Below, piece after piece: positions 26,402 to 34,323 of a stretch of 64,000 nucleotides of DNA. Source of the stretch: Bacillus sonorensis NBRC 101234 = KCTC 13918. Lineage in GTDB: Bacteria; Bacillota; Bacilli; Bacillales; Bacillaceae. The position numbers were made by a program, and so were the translations under genes. The notes under the pieces are model-generated. The model was not told the DNA's origin. It ran no database searches and saw nothing but the letters and a program-made list of their open reading frames with translations. Numbering within the stretch: the first letter of the stretch is position 1; every line of letters begins with the position of its first letter. The DNA lies in NCBI RefSeq assembly GCF_001592005.1, contig NZ_BCVZ01000002.1:372001-436000 (forward strand). The letters run 5' to 3'.

Positions 26402-26809
26402 ATGAATGAGTTGGACTGTTTCTTTTATGAAGCTGGACATGGCGACTTTGTTCATTCGTTTTTTTCGACTATTTCATATCATTTAGAAAAAGATGGTTGG
26501 GGAACAAAACATCCTTTGCTCATGAATGATTTATACCATAATAAGCTAAAATGGAGCGATGTTCCGGAAGCACGAGAGAATTTAAAAGAGATTGAAGCAG
26601 AGCTTTCTAAACTCGCACCTGAAATGGTTATATGGGATATTGAAGACTTATCAAAAAATCCTCCTTGGGGAAACAATATAAGTCCTAAAGTAACCAATTT
26701 ATCAAATTACTTTGCAACAAGTGACGGCAAAACTTTTTTTGAAGTATTATACAAAGCAATGGATGCTTCAGAGGAAGATAAATGCGATATGACAATTCAA
26801 AATGTATAA
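26402..26809 (+). CDS. Imm70-like immunity protein (orphan)
   Basis: Soluble 135-residue protein starting MNELDCFFYEAGHGDFVHSF and continuing DGWGTKHPLLMNDLY, PEMVIWDIEDL and VTNLSNYFATSDGKTFFEVL. This pattern matches immunity proteins of the Imm70 type from Bacillus polymorphic-toxin loci, which bind and neutralise a cognate toxin domain. ATG 26402 follows AAGGAGATG. No toxin gene lies beside it, so it would be an orphan immunity gene protecting against neighbours. Family from memory. Confidence 0.65.
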   Translation: MNELDCFFYEAGHGDFVHSFFSTISYHLEKDGWGTKHPLLMNDLYHNKLKWSDVPEARENLKEIEAELSKLAPEMVIWDIEDLSKNPPWGNNISPKVTNLSNYFATSDGKTFFEVLYKAMDASEEDKCDMTIQNV

Positions 26810-27083
26810 ATGAGCCCTCTGTGAAGAGGCCTTCGTCTTCGGCTCATACACACTACGAGCGAACATTCGTTCATAATTTTATTTGAGGTGAAAACATGTA
26901 AGATGAACGAAAGGACGAAAATTGTTGACGAAACCCAGAGAAGCGCCTCTATAACTGAATAAAGTGAATACTCAATTTAAAAATCAATCATTTCCCATTA
27001 AAATTAAAGACCTGATCTTGCATATATAAATATATTTGTTATGCTAAATTTATTATTTATTTTTCTTAAAGGAGTTGAGTAGT

Positions 27084-27140
27084 ATGTTTTACGCCCCTTT
27101 ATTTGAAAATGATGTTCCAACAGCACTCTCCCGCTCTTAA
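27084..27140 (+). CDS. 18-residue leader peptide upstream of the EamA exporter
   Basis: Short frame MFYAPLFENDVPTALSRS with an excellent ribosome site (AAAGGAGTTG, 7 bases before ATG). Its last codons and stop lie in the left arm of a perfect 12-bp stem-loop that precedes the exporter gene by about 35 bases. The arrangement is that of ribosome-mediated attenuation leaders of drug-resistance genes. Function inferred from layout only. Confidence 0.6.
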   Translation: MFYAPLFENDVPTALSRS

Positions 27141-27177
27141 CGGAGAGAAGGTGCTATTTGGAATTCTCTCCGTTAAG
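27136..27177 (+). promoter_or_regulatory. Leader stem-loop overlapping the leader-peptide stop
   Basis: CTTAACGGAGAG/CTCTCCGTTAAG, perfect 12-bp arms at 27136-27147 and 27166-27177 with an 18-base loop. It is not followed by a T run, so it is not a simple terminator; the leader peptide ends inside the left arm. Confidence 0.7.
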
Positions 27178-27211
27178 GCTTAAACAAGCCTAAAAAATGG
27201 AGGGAACAAAA

Positions 27212-28114
27212 ATGAAAAATACGCTTATTGGTTCTTTATTTTTAATATTAGCTTCATGTATCTGGGGAGGTATGTACGTTGTCGTTAAAGTAGTAGTGGC
27301 AGTGATACCACCATTAGAACTTGTATGGATGCGATATCTATTGGCACTTGTTGCATTAGTCATAATTGGCCTGGTGACTAAACAAAGCTGGAGAATTAAA
27401 GGGCAGCACTTCGGCATATTAATTGCTATTGCAATTATTGGGTATGTCATTTCCATTGTCACCCAAGAAACAGGTACAATGCTTTCTACGGCCCAAATGG
27501 GGGCAATTATAACTTCTACAACACCAGCTTTTATGGTTGTGTTTGCTAGTTTAATCCTTAAAGAACGTTTAAGCATTAAAAAGATGATTTCAGTTATTCT
27601 AGCAACTACAGGTGTGATTACCATTGTTGGAATTGACGATATTGATATGAGTAGCACTCTTGGTGGAATATCACTTATTATTGCAGCATTAACATGGGCG
27701 TTAATGTCCGTGCTTATTAAACGTCTACCTGGTGGTTATTCGCAAATTGTTGTCACAACCTATGCTACTTTAATCGCTGTTGTTGTTTTAACTCCTTTTG
27801 TCATACCAAAGTTGCCACAAATAAAATTTAATGAACTAATTAATCCAACCATATGGGGAGGATTAATTTATCTGGGTGTAATTTCGACAGCTATTGCATT
27901 TCTATTATGGAACCGTGGATTACAAATGCTAAATGCCTCCAGCGGAGGAGTTTTCTTTTTCTTCCAACCTGTTGTTGGAACATTATTAGGATGGTTAATA
28001 CTAGGTGAAGTGATTAGTATAACCTTTTGGATAGGTTCTGTTTTAATTCTCTTTGGTGTCTTAACTGTCATTAAAGATAGCCAAAAAGAACAAAGCCATT
28101 CAATATCTCAATAG
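27212..28114 (+). CDS. EamA/DMT-family exporter
   Basis: Ten-helix drug/metabolite transporter of 300 residues, two EamA repeats: LASCIWGGMYVVVKVVVAVI near residue 10 and AALTWALMSVLIKRLPGGYS near residue 160. Ends with a charged cytoplasmic tail KDSQKEQSHSISQ. ATG 27212 is chosen because GGAGGG precedes it by 7 bases; ATG 27197 overlaps no such site. It follows the leader peptide and stem-loop, suggesting induced expression, and precedes csaA by 37 bases. The stretch is markedly AT-rich compared with the flanks, suggesting acquisition. Substrate unknown. Confidence 0.85.
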   Translation: MKNTLIGSLFLILASCIWGGMYVVVKVVVAVIPPLELVWMRYLLALVALVIIGLVTKQSWRIKGQHFGILIAIAIIGYVISIVTQETGTMLSTAQMGAIITSTTPAFMVVFASLILKERLSIKKMISVILATTGVITIVGIDDIDMSSTLGGISLIIAALTWALMSVLIKRLPGGYSQIVVTTYATLIAVVVLTPFVIPKLPQIKFNELINPTIWGGLIYLGVISTAIAFLLWNRGLQMLNASSGGVFFFFQPVVGTLLGWLILGEVISITFWIGSVLILFGVLTVIKDSQKEQSHSISQ

Positions 28115-28151
28115 ATAATGGAAAACAAATGTGAAATTTAGGAGGCATACT

Positions 28152-28481
28152 ATGGCAACTTTCGACGATTTTCAAAAGCTAGATATGCGTGTTGGAGAAA
28201 TTATCAGAGCAGAGGCGTTCCCTAAAGCAAAAAAACCAGCTTATAAACTGTGGGTTGATTTTGGAGAAGAAATAGGTGTTAAACAAAGTAGTGCTCAAAT
28301 AACAGATTGTTATGATTTGGATGATTTAATTGGCAAACAAGTATTAGGAGTAGTTAACTTTCCCCCTATGAGAGTTGCTGATTTCAGTTCAGAAGTTTTA
28401 GTAATGGGTGTATATTCAAAGCAAGGCGTTGTTCTTATAGAGCCACAACAAAAAGTGGAAAATGGTGACCGGTTAGGATAA
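28152..28481 (+). CDS. csaA: CsaA, tRNA-binding-domain chaperone
   Basis: Small cytoplasmic OB-fold protein of 109 residues: MATFDDFQKLDMRVGEI, KPAYKLWVDFGEEIGVKQSS and NFPPMRVADFSSEVLVMGVY are the CsaA/EMAP tRNA-binding pattern. CsaA dimers bind unfolded proteins and have been linked to export of preproteins in B. subtilis. ATG 28152 follows GGAGGC; ATG 28131 lacks a site. Lies after the EamA exporter and ends at a strong terminator, so the two form an operon. Codon use is AT-rich as in the exporter. Confidence 0.92.
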   Translation: MATFDDFQKLDMRVGEIIRAEAFPKAKKPAYKLWVDFGEEIGVKQSSAQITDCYDLDDLIGKQVLGVVNFPPMRVADFSSEVLVMGVYSKQGVVLIEPQQKVENGDRLG

Positions 28482-28493
28482 CTCAAACATTTA

Positions 28494-28530
28494 GAACACA
28501 GATAATATAATTTATCTGTGTTCTTTTTTT
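28494..28530 (+). terminator. Terminator of the EamA-csaA unit
   Basis: GAACACAGATAA/TTATCTGTGTTC perfect 12-bp stem, TATAAT loop, then seven T. Confidence 0.92.
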
Positions 28531-28596
28531 ATGATATAGAACAAAATTTTATTGTTTCAGATAAAAATAAAGAAAATTTATAGCTTTAACAACTTT

Positions 28597-29400
28597 TCAA
28601 GGACTGCTCTCGTTTTCGGTCCATAGATTCCGTCTGGCGTTCATCATCTGGAACCGTTTGACCGCGTTCGCCTTTTTCTTCCCAAAATAGCCGTCAATCC
28701 CGTTATTTTCGGCGCCTTTGTCCGGATAAAAATAAAGTGCAGCTAAAGCCTCCTGAATCTGCCGGACGGCTGTTCCTTTCATGAGCGGACTTTTGACTTT
28801 ATAGATGCCGGACGGCAGGGTGTAGGATGATTTATTGCCGCTTGAGGATGGCTTTTTCTTTTTCGCTTCAATGGCCGTGAGCGCCTTTTCGGTAGCCGGT
28901 CCGTATATGCCGTCCGCCATAATCCCGGCTTTCTTTTGAAGGGATTTGACGGCCTGCACGGCTTCATCACCATAAGAGCCATCGGCCCCGTACTTCGGCA
29001 GCGAGAAGCCCGTGGCAATCAAACGTTTTTGAGCGCCTTTACACTTGAGCCGGACAATCCTTTTTTAAGGATAGTCGATCCTGTGGATTTGACCGGTTGG
29101 GCCGTGGGTGCCGTCGTTTTTGATACAGTTTTATTCCCGAGCAGGCTGTCAACTTTCTTCCGGAAGGCAGCAAGCTGGCTGGAATCGCTCACCCACGGCG
29201 ATGGACAGTTTTTGCTTGTCACATCATAATGCCGGACGATTCTGTCTGTAGAAAGGCCGTAACGTCTGCAAGACCAGCGACCAATTCAGCAGCATTTTGA
29301 ACAGTTACGCTGTGAATCTTGCCGTTACTTTCCACACACATTTCAACGCCAATTGCATTGTGTTGAGATTTGTTTTTAGAAAACTGGCATGGAGGCATTT
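28597..29400 (-). pseudogene. Decayed second copy of the prophage amidase
   Basis: Closely related to the amidase at 17918-18991, including AAFRKKVDSLLGNKT, GADGSYGDEAVQAVKSLQKK and PLMKGTAVRQIQEALAALYF. The N-terminal two fifths are missing, and at least three indels interrupt it (near 29025, 29265 and 29350). A short deletion in the last module joins MMNA to the final residues in the wrong frame. Not functional. It probably marks a second phage remnant or a duplication spanning 25.9-29.4 kb. Confidence 0.88.
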
Positions 29401-29569
29401 AGCCAAGCTTTAAAAGCAGCTGGGGGAAGTTTTGGGAGAGTTTTTTAAAATATCCCCTTTCCCCCTAGTATTCATAAGGTTTGATTATATTTACTACGAT
29501 TGTAAATTACAATTGAATATTTTTTTGTTATGATCAGAAGTATACTCCCAGATTAGGAATGAATGCCAA

Positions 29570-29983
29570 ATGATGAAACATATACTTGGACATATGCTTG
29601 TCGTTACTTTTATCTTTTTGCTGATCATCTTTGCCCTTGCCATCATCATCGGCGGCTATTTTTTTGATGTCACCGGCTTTTTCGCGATTTTCGGTGTTAC
29701 ATATGATTCGCCGGGTTCTCTTTTGTTGTTTATTCTTTTAAGTTTCGGGCTTGGTTTCATATTTGAAATTCCTGAAAAGTTTCTCAACCTGCTGATCGGG
29801 CATAAATTTATAACATTTGTGGTCGAATGCTTTTTTACATGGCTTGCGATCCATATTGCCGATGAAGTGATAAAAGGCATCAGCATCCCTCTTGATGTTG
29901 AATTCCTTGCCTGTATGTTTTTATTCGTAATCCAGCAGGCTTTTGAAGATCTTGAAGAAAAGAAAAACGTAGAGGCAGAATAA
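29570..29983 (+). CDS. YrvL-like membrane protein
   Basis: Membrane protein of 137 residues with four hydrophobic segments (about 9-33, 36-67, 76-96, 106-126) and a charged tail EDLEEKKNVEAE. The segment GYFFDVTGFFAIFGVTYDSP followed by LLLFILLSFGLGFIFEIPEK resembles YrvL-family regulatory membrane proteins of Bacillus. Two consecutive ATG codons (29570, 29573); the ribosome site is weak. A terminator follows before lmrA. Assignment is moderate; function unknown. Confidence 0.65.
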   Translation: MMKHILGHMLVVTFIFLLIIFALAIIIGGYFFDVTGFFAIFGVTYDSPGSLLLFILLSFGLGFIFEIPEKFLNLLIGHKFITFVVECFFTWLAIHIADEVIKGISIPLDVEFLACMFLFVIQQAFEDLEEKKNVEAE

Positions 29984-30025
29984 AAAGTGCATGATAAAAT
30001 AGGCCATTCCAATCATTTCAAAAAA

Positions 30026-30052
30026 GGGCCTTCTAAGAGGGGGCTTTTTTTC
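30026..30052 (+). terminator. Terminator before the lmrA-type gene
   Basis: AGGGCCTTCT/AGAGGGGGCT hairpin with G-U pairs followed by seven T. Confidence 0.65.
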
Positions 30053-30060
30053 GTTACAAT

Positions 30061-30082
30061 TATATAGACCGATCAGTATATT
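30061..30082 (+). promoter_or_regulatory. Candidate LmrA-type operator
   Basis: Imperfect palindrome TATATAGACC-GATCAGTATATT 15 bases ahead of the TetR gene. It resembles the TATAGA-type boxes bound by LmrA/QdoR; recalled from memory, so tentative. Confidence 0.45.
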
Positions 30083-30096
30083 AAGAAGGTGATAGG

Positions 30097-30672
30097 ATGA
30101 AAGACCAAACAAGCAGCCGGGATAAAATATTGCGCACAGCTTCACGGTTATTCCGCAAGCAAGGCTATCATGCGACCGGATTAAATCAAATTACGGCCGA
30201 AAGCGGCGCCCCGAGGGGATCGATTTATTATTATTTCCCGAAAGGCAAAGAAGAGCTTGCCGCCGAAGCGATCAAAATGACCGGTGAAACGGTCAAAACG
30301 TATATCAAGTCAGCCATCAGCCAATCAACCGATCCGGCGGAAGCGTTTCAAACCTATATTCGAATGATGGCTGAAGGATTTGAGGAATACATGATGGAGG
30401 ATTACGAAGACATCCCGATCACATCATTCGCTTCGGAAACATGGTCTTTCAGCGAAACGCTCAGAACAGAATGTGACCGCGTGTACGAAGGATGGCGGCT
30501 TATCTATGAGGAAAAACTGATACAGTCCGGCTATGAGAAAGAAACAGCCAAAACGCTGAGCACAGCGATACAGGCGATGATAGAGGGCGCATATGTGCTG
30601 TCGATCACGAAAAAGAACGGGCGGCCGTTACACGCCGCTGCTGAACAAATTCCTTTTTTGTTACAACAATAA
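30097..30672 (+). CDS. TetR-family repressor, LmrA-type
   Basis: Repressor of 191 residues. N-terminal TetR helix-turn-helix at about 10-55 (ASRLFRKQGYHATGLNQITA, GAPRGSIYYYFPKGKEELAA), then a ligand-binding domain with the LmrA/QdoR C-terminal pattern IQAMIEGAYVLSITKKNGRP. ATG 30097 follows AAGGTGATAGG. The MFS exporter begins 18 bases downstream, the same order as B. subtilis lmrA-lmrB, so it most likely represses that pump until a drug or flavonoid-like ligand binds. Confidence 0.85.
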   Translation: MKDQTSSRDKILRTASRLFRKQGYHATGLNQITAESGAPRGSIYYYFPKGKEELAAEAIKMTGETVKTYIKSAISQSTDPAEAFQTYIRMMAEGFEEYMMEDYEDIPITSFASETWSFSETLRTECDRVYEGWRLIYEEKLIQSGYEKETAKTLSTAIQAMIEGAYVLSITKKNGRPLHAAAEQIPFLLQQ

Positions 30673-30690
30673 TCAAGGGTGGGAAATCGA

Positions 30691-32115
30691 ATGGAACACA
30701 CTAAAAAAAGCACTTTCATGATTATCGCAATTTTAATTGTAGGCAATTTCCTTGCTCTGATTAATGAAACGGTCATGAATGTGGCATTGCCGAAGATTAT
30801 CGAAGACTTTGGCGTCTCCGCGAATACGGCCCAATGGCTGTCAACCGGATACATGCTGATGATCGGGATCGCGGTGCCGGTTACCGCGTTTTTAATGCAG
30901 CGCTTTACGACAAGGCAGCTGTTTCTTTCCGCGATGAGCTTATTTACATTGGGAACCTTTTTGGCAAGCGTGGCGCCTGCCTTTCCTCTCGTTCTGGCAG
31001 GACGAATTATTCAAGGGTCGGGGACGGGACTTATTTTGCCGCTGGTCATGAACGTGATCCTGACCTTGGTTCCTCCCCATAAGCGCGGAACGATGACCGG
31101 GATGCTGACCCTTGTCATTTTATTCGCACCGGCGATCGGCCCTGTCATCTCCGGCTATATTGTCGAACATTATTCATGGCGGATCGTCTTTTTCATGATG
31201 CTGCCCGTCTCGCTCTTCATGATCTTTTATGCAGCATTCCGATTAAAAAATGTAACCGAATTGACCCGTCCGAAAATTGATATCACATCGATTTTGTTAT
31301 CTACAATTGGTTTCGGAGGAATCGTGTTTGGCTTCAGCAACGCCGGAGAGGAAGCCGGATGGAGCAGTCCGAAGGTCATCATTGGACTTGCGGCCGGGAT
31401 GATCGGATTGATTTTATTTGTGAGCCGTCAGCTCAAACTAAAAGAACCGATGCTGGATATGCGGCCTTTCCGGTCAAAAGTGTTCTCGACAGCGGTCATC
31501 CTTGTTTGGCTCGTAATGATGCTGCAATTTTCGATGATGCTGATCTTGCCGCTTTACTTCCAAATGGCGCTTGAGCTGTCACCGTTATACACCGGCCTGT
31601 TGATGCTGCCTGGCGGCCTGGTTCTCGCCCTGACCTCTCTCGTAGCGGGGCGCCTTTTTGATAAGCTCGGTTTTAGGCCGCTGCTTCTCACCGGTTTAAT
31701 CATTGTCACCGTTGTGCTTTGGCTGTTTACACATATTTCGAGCGAAACCTCGATGGCAGCCGCAATGATGCTTTATGCGGGCTTTACACTCGGCGTCGGC
31801 TTCACGATGGCACCGGTGATGACACTTGGATTAAATCAAGTGCCAAAGCCTTTATACCCTCACGGCTCGGCGATTATGAATACGGTCAACCAAGTATCGG
31901 GCGCGATCGGCCCCGCTTTATACACGACAATCTTGACAACCGTTTCAAACCGGTTCATTCATCAATCGGCTTTAACAAGCGAAAAGGACCTGCAAATGCA
32001 GGGAATGACCGCAGGCGTTCATACGGTCTATTATGTCGCAATCGGCTTTGCCATTGTTGCGCTGGCGCTTTCTTTCCTGATCAAGGACAAACATGAAGAC
32101 ACGCAGAATGCATAA
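30691..32115 (+). CDS. LmrB-type 14-helix MFS drug exporter
   Basis: DHA2-family drug:proton antiporter of 474 residues with 14 predicted helices: NFLALINETVMNVALPKIIE (helix 1, motif D1), QWLSTGYMLMIGIAVPVTAF, motif C region ILFAPAIGPVISGYIVEHYS. Closely resembles B. subtilis LmrB (lincomycin resistance). ATG 30691 is preferred over GTG 30679 because AAGGGTGGG lies just upstream. Second gene of the repressor-pump pair, closed by a strong terminator. Confidence 0.88.
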   Translation: MEHTKKSTFMIIAILIVGNFLALINETVMNVALPKIIEDFGVSANTAQWLSTGYMLMIGIAVPVTAFLMQRFTTRQLFLSAMSLFTLGTFLASVAPAFPLVLAGRIIQGSGTGLILPLVMNVILTLVPPHKRGTMTGMLTLVILFAPAIGPVISGYIVEHYSWRIVFFMMLPVSLFMIFYAAFRLKNVTELTRPKIDITSILLSTIGFGGIVFGFSNAGEEAGWSSPKVIIGLAAGMIGLILFVSRQLKLKEPMLDMRPFRSKVFSTAVILVWLVMMLQFSMMLILPLYFQMALELSPLYTGLLMLPGGLVLALTSLVAGRLFDKLGFRPLLLTGLIIVTVVLWLFTHISSETSMAAAMMLYAGFTLGVGFTMAPVMTLGLNQVPKPLYPHGSAIMNTVNQVSGAIGPALYTTILTTVSNRFIHQSALTSEKDLQMQGMTAGVHTVYYVAIGFAIVALALSFLIKDKHEDTQNA

Positions 32116-32117
32116 AA

Positions 32118-32157
32118 AAAAGCAGCCCGGCTTTTATTAGCCGGACTGCTTTTTTAA
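32118..32157. terminator. Bidirectional terminator lmrB-type gene / phage fragment
   Basis: AAAGCAGCCCGGC/GCCGGACTGCTTTTTT hairpin with A and T runs on both sides; it overlaps the end of the convergent phage fragment. Confidence 0.85.
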
Positions 32158-32926
32158 TCGAATAAATACGCGGGCAATTCCAAAGCTCCGCACGCTGTCA
32201 TATTCTGAGGTGATGTTCATGACCTGCCAGCGCTGTCCCGGCAGATCTGCTTTTGCAGCCATTCCGCCGTCAGCCTCTATAAGATCACCTGCCTTGACCG
32301 CCTCATCACATCTGACATACACTTGTCCGGCGAGACCGACCACATTCCATTCTTCGCGTTCTTTTCTAGATTTATAGTCTTGTCCAGGAAGGTAGTCGGG
32401 ATTTTCTTTAGGAAACAAGAGCATTTGACCGTCAAGGCCTTTTTGCCATTCATAAACATATCCGCCAAACTCATTTTTGACGCAGCGGCCGGACCAATGA
32501 AAGCTTGCTTCCCCGAGGATTGCGCCGAGCAGATTGTCGCCCTTTTCAGCCGGTCTGATCTTACCGCCTTCGGAGGGCGACAAGCGTCCCCGCCGGAATC
32601 TTTTCACCCGTCAGACTTTCAAAATACTCGCAGTAGTCTTGAAAAGGGTTAATCGTGCCGTTTCTCGCAAGCAATTCAATCTTCCGGTTCACTGAGGAAG
32701 GTGTGCTGCCGGCAGCCCATCCCATCGCTATCGAATCTGAGTTGGGGTTTATCGTATTGTATGAAGAAAGGGCTGACGATTGTGCCGTTCCATCCGCCCT
32801 TCCGCGCACCGATCCTGCAACAAAATTATTATTGCCTGTCGCATGGGACTCCCTCGAACCGATGATACCGCTGCCTTTATATATCTTTACAGTTTTCAAT
32901 AGGCGGCAAATGTATGACACAATCAA
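32137..32926 (-). pseudogene. Phage appendage protein fragment with peptidase_G2-like tail, one-base frameshift
   Basis: Two frames join: the first (to 32561) contains GTAQSSALSSYNTINPNSDS, IAMGWAAGSTPSS, NPFQDYCEYFESLTGEKIPA and the second EGGKIRPAEKGDNLLGAILG to SFGIARVFIRLKKQSG. This is the autoproteolytic C-terminal module of phage tail-spike/appendage proteins (peptidase_G2 type, YobO/YomR-like). Removing one C from CTCC near 32578 restores TLVALEGGKI. The N-terminal spike part is absent. A putative late promoter lies across its 5' end. Confidence 0.78.
32899..32919 (-). promoter_or_regulatory. Second copy of the putative prophage late promoter
   Basis: GTCATACATTTGCCGCCTAT, differing at two positions from 21663-21683. 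It lies directly after the yocH terminator and at the head of the appendage fragment. Confidence 0.6.
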
Positions 32927-32953
32927 AAAGACGCGGAATCGGAATTCCGCGTC
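32923..32953 (-). terminator. yocH terminator
   Basis: AGACGCGGAAT/ATTCCGCGTCT perfect 11-bp stem (32929-32953) followed on the minus strand by TTTTTGATT. Confidence 0.85.
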
Positions 32954-32961
32954 TCTCTATA

Positions 32962-33732
32962 TCAATCTAATATTTTCACTTTAACGGTTTTTACGCCCCA
33001 GTTGAGCGCGTCTTCTTTATTTGAAATAAATACATCGATTTTATGTCCGTTTATGGCGCTTCCGGTATCTTCAGCGGTCGCTTCGCCATAGCCTTCAACA
33101 TACACTTTGGAACCAAGCGGAATCACGTTTGGGTCAACTGCGATGACTTTAGCATCCGGATTGGCATTCAAATCGACTCCTGTTTTTGTAATGCCTGAAA
33201 TGCCGCCGTCATTTGCCGAATATGCAGTAGCTTTAACGGTGATTTCTTTTGCAGCCGCTTCAGGCTGACTGCTTGGAGCTGCTTGCCGTTTTACAGGTGC
33301 CGCAGGCTGTTCGCTTTGGACGGCTGCTTGTTTTACAGGTGCTTTCACACCCGCCCCATCTCCGGTTATCGCCATGGTTTTTCCGGCAAAAATCAAGTCC
33401 GATTTGAGGTTGTTCCATCCTTTAAGATCGTTCACAGAAACACCGTACTTTTGAGCGATTTTTGATAATGTATCTCCAGGTTTGATGGTGTACTGCTTCT
33501 GATCAGAGTTTTCTTCTTGAGAAGAAATGTTCAGCTTTTGACCAGGAAAAATGATGTCTGATGAAAGCTGATTCCATTTTTTCAAGTCCTTTAGGTTCAA
33601 CCCGTTGTCTTGGGATATCCCCCAGAGCGTGTCCCCTTTCTCAACCGTAATTTCTTTTGCTGAGGCGCTTGCTCCGAATGCAGTCGCTGACATAGCTGCG
33701 GCTGCAGCCAAGGACATTATTGTCTTCTTCAT
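32962..33732 (-). CDS. yocH: YocH-like secreted cell-wall enzyme (LysM + 3D domain)
   Basis: Exported peptidoglycan-active protein of 256 residues. Signal peptide ends at ASASA-KE (about residue 25). Two LysM repeats (ITVEKGDTLWGISQDNGLNL; YTIKPGDTLSKIAQKYGVSV), a Pro/Gln/Ala linker, and a C-terminal 3D domain with the catalytic aspartates (VIAVDPNVIPLGSKVYVEG, AEDTGSAINGHKIDVF). In B. subtilis YocH is a WalR-activated muropeptide-releasing enzyme. ATG 33732 follows GGGAGG. Divergent from iseA across 590 bases. Confidence 0.9.
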   Translation of the reverse strand: MKKTIMSLAAAAAMSATAFGASASAKEITVEKGDTLWGISQDNGLNLKDLKKWNQLSSDIIFPGQKLNISSQEENSDQKQYTIKPGDTLSKIAQKYGVSVNDLKGWNNLKSDLIFAGKTMAITGDGAGVKAPVKQAAVQSEQPAAPVKRQAAPSSQPEAAAKEITVKATAYSANDGGISGITKTGVDLNANPDAKVIAVDPNVIPLGSKVYVEGYGEATAEDTGSAINGHKIDVFISNKEDALNWGVKTVKVKILD

Positions 33733-34055
33733 AAGTTAAATCCTCCCTTGTTAGCTCTTTAGAAACTAACAGGAAAGATCGTAACATAGGAAAATGTCAT
33801 CCCCATGACAGATTGGTATGAATTTGGTTACAGTTTTTTTACTGAAATAATTTGATTTTATTTAAAATTTCGTATTTTCTCCCGTAGGGACTATCCTCCT
33901 GTTTCTGATTCGCCAATGGTAACACGGCTGTTCTTTAATCGCTATGGCTGGCATCCTCCGTTCTATCTGGGCCGTTTCGCCTGATCCACAACCATTCTCT
34001 CAAATCCGGATATTCCTGAATAAAGAAGGAGGGATTGGGGTATTGTGTAGTAAGG

Positions 34056-34160
34056 AAAAAAAAGACCGTCCGCTTCACCAACTCTTTTGCGGGTTAAAAA
34101 GGCCGCCGGATTGAGCTGTCGCATCCTGCTTCCCATTTACACTTTTCATAGCGGCGGTCT
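34056..34160 (-). ncRNA. Candidate structured RNA with two exclusive pairings and a T8 terminator
   Basis: On the minus strand AGACCG-CCGC (34151-34160) pairs with GCGG-A-CGGTCT (34063-34073), followed by eight T. The same left arm can instead pair its CCGCCG with CGGCGG at 34103-34108. Such competition is typical of riboswitch or attenuator leaders. It may be a leader of yocH or a free-standing small RNA; no known family recognised. Confidence 0.4.
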
Positions 34161-34252
34161 CACCGTAAGGGAGGGTTGCTGTTCAATTTATCAATGATAA
34201 CTGATGATGACGGTTTCATAAGCAGCCGGAAAAATTTTCTTCGAAAATATCT

Positions 34253-34287
34253 TGTAATCTTTCCGTAATTATTGTAACATTTGTAAC
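34253..34287 (+). promoter_or_regulatory. WalR-like binding repeats upstream of iseA
   Basis: TGTAAT-N5-CGTAAT at 34253-34269 matches the WalR consensus (two TGTWAH hexamers, 5-base gap). Two more hexamers TGTAAC follow at 34273 and 34282. iseA is a known WalR-repressed gene in B. subtilis. Confidence 0.7.
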
Positions 34288-34323
34288 ATAAGAGATATAT
34301 TTTTTCTTAAGGAGAGAAGAACA

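Larger units (their letters stand above)
33733..34323. other. Long intergenic region between yocH and iseA
   Basis: No protein gene supported. From left: an inverted repeat TGTCAT-CCCC-ATGACA (33795-33810) ahead of yocH; an unusual GC-containing stretch 33890-34050 with no recognised function; the structured minus-strand element 34056-34160; and WalR-like repeats ahead of iseA. No known riboswitch class was recognised. Confidence 0.6.

Noticed and set aside
33890..34050. Possible known riboswitch (S-box, c-di-AMP or M-box) ahead of yocH
   Set aside because: The conserved cores of these classes as I know them were not found on either strand.
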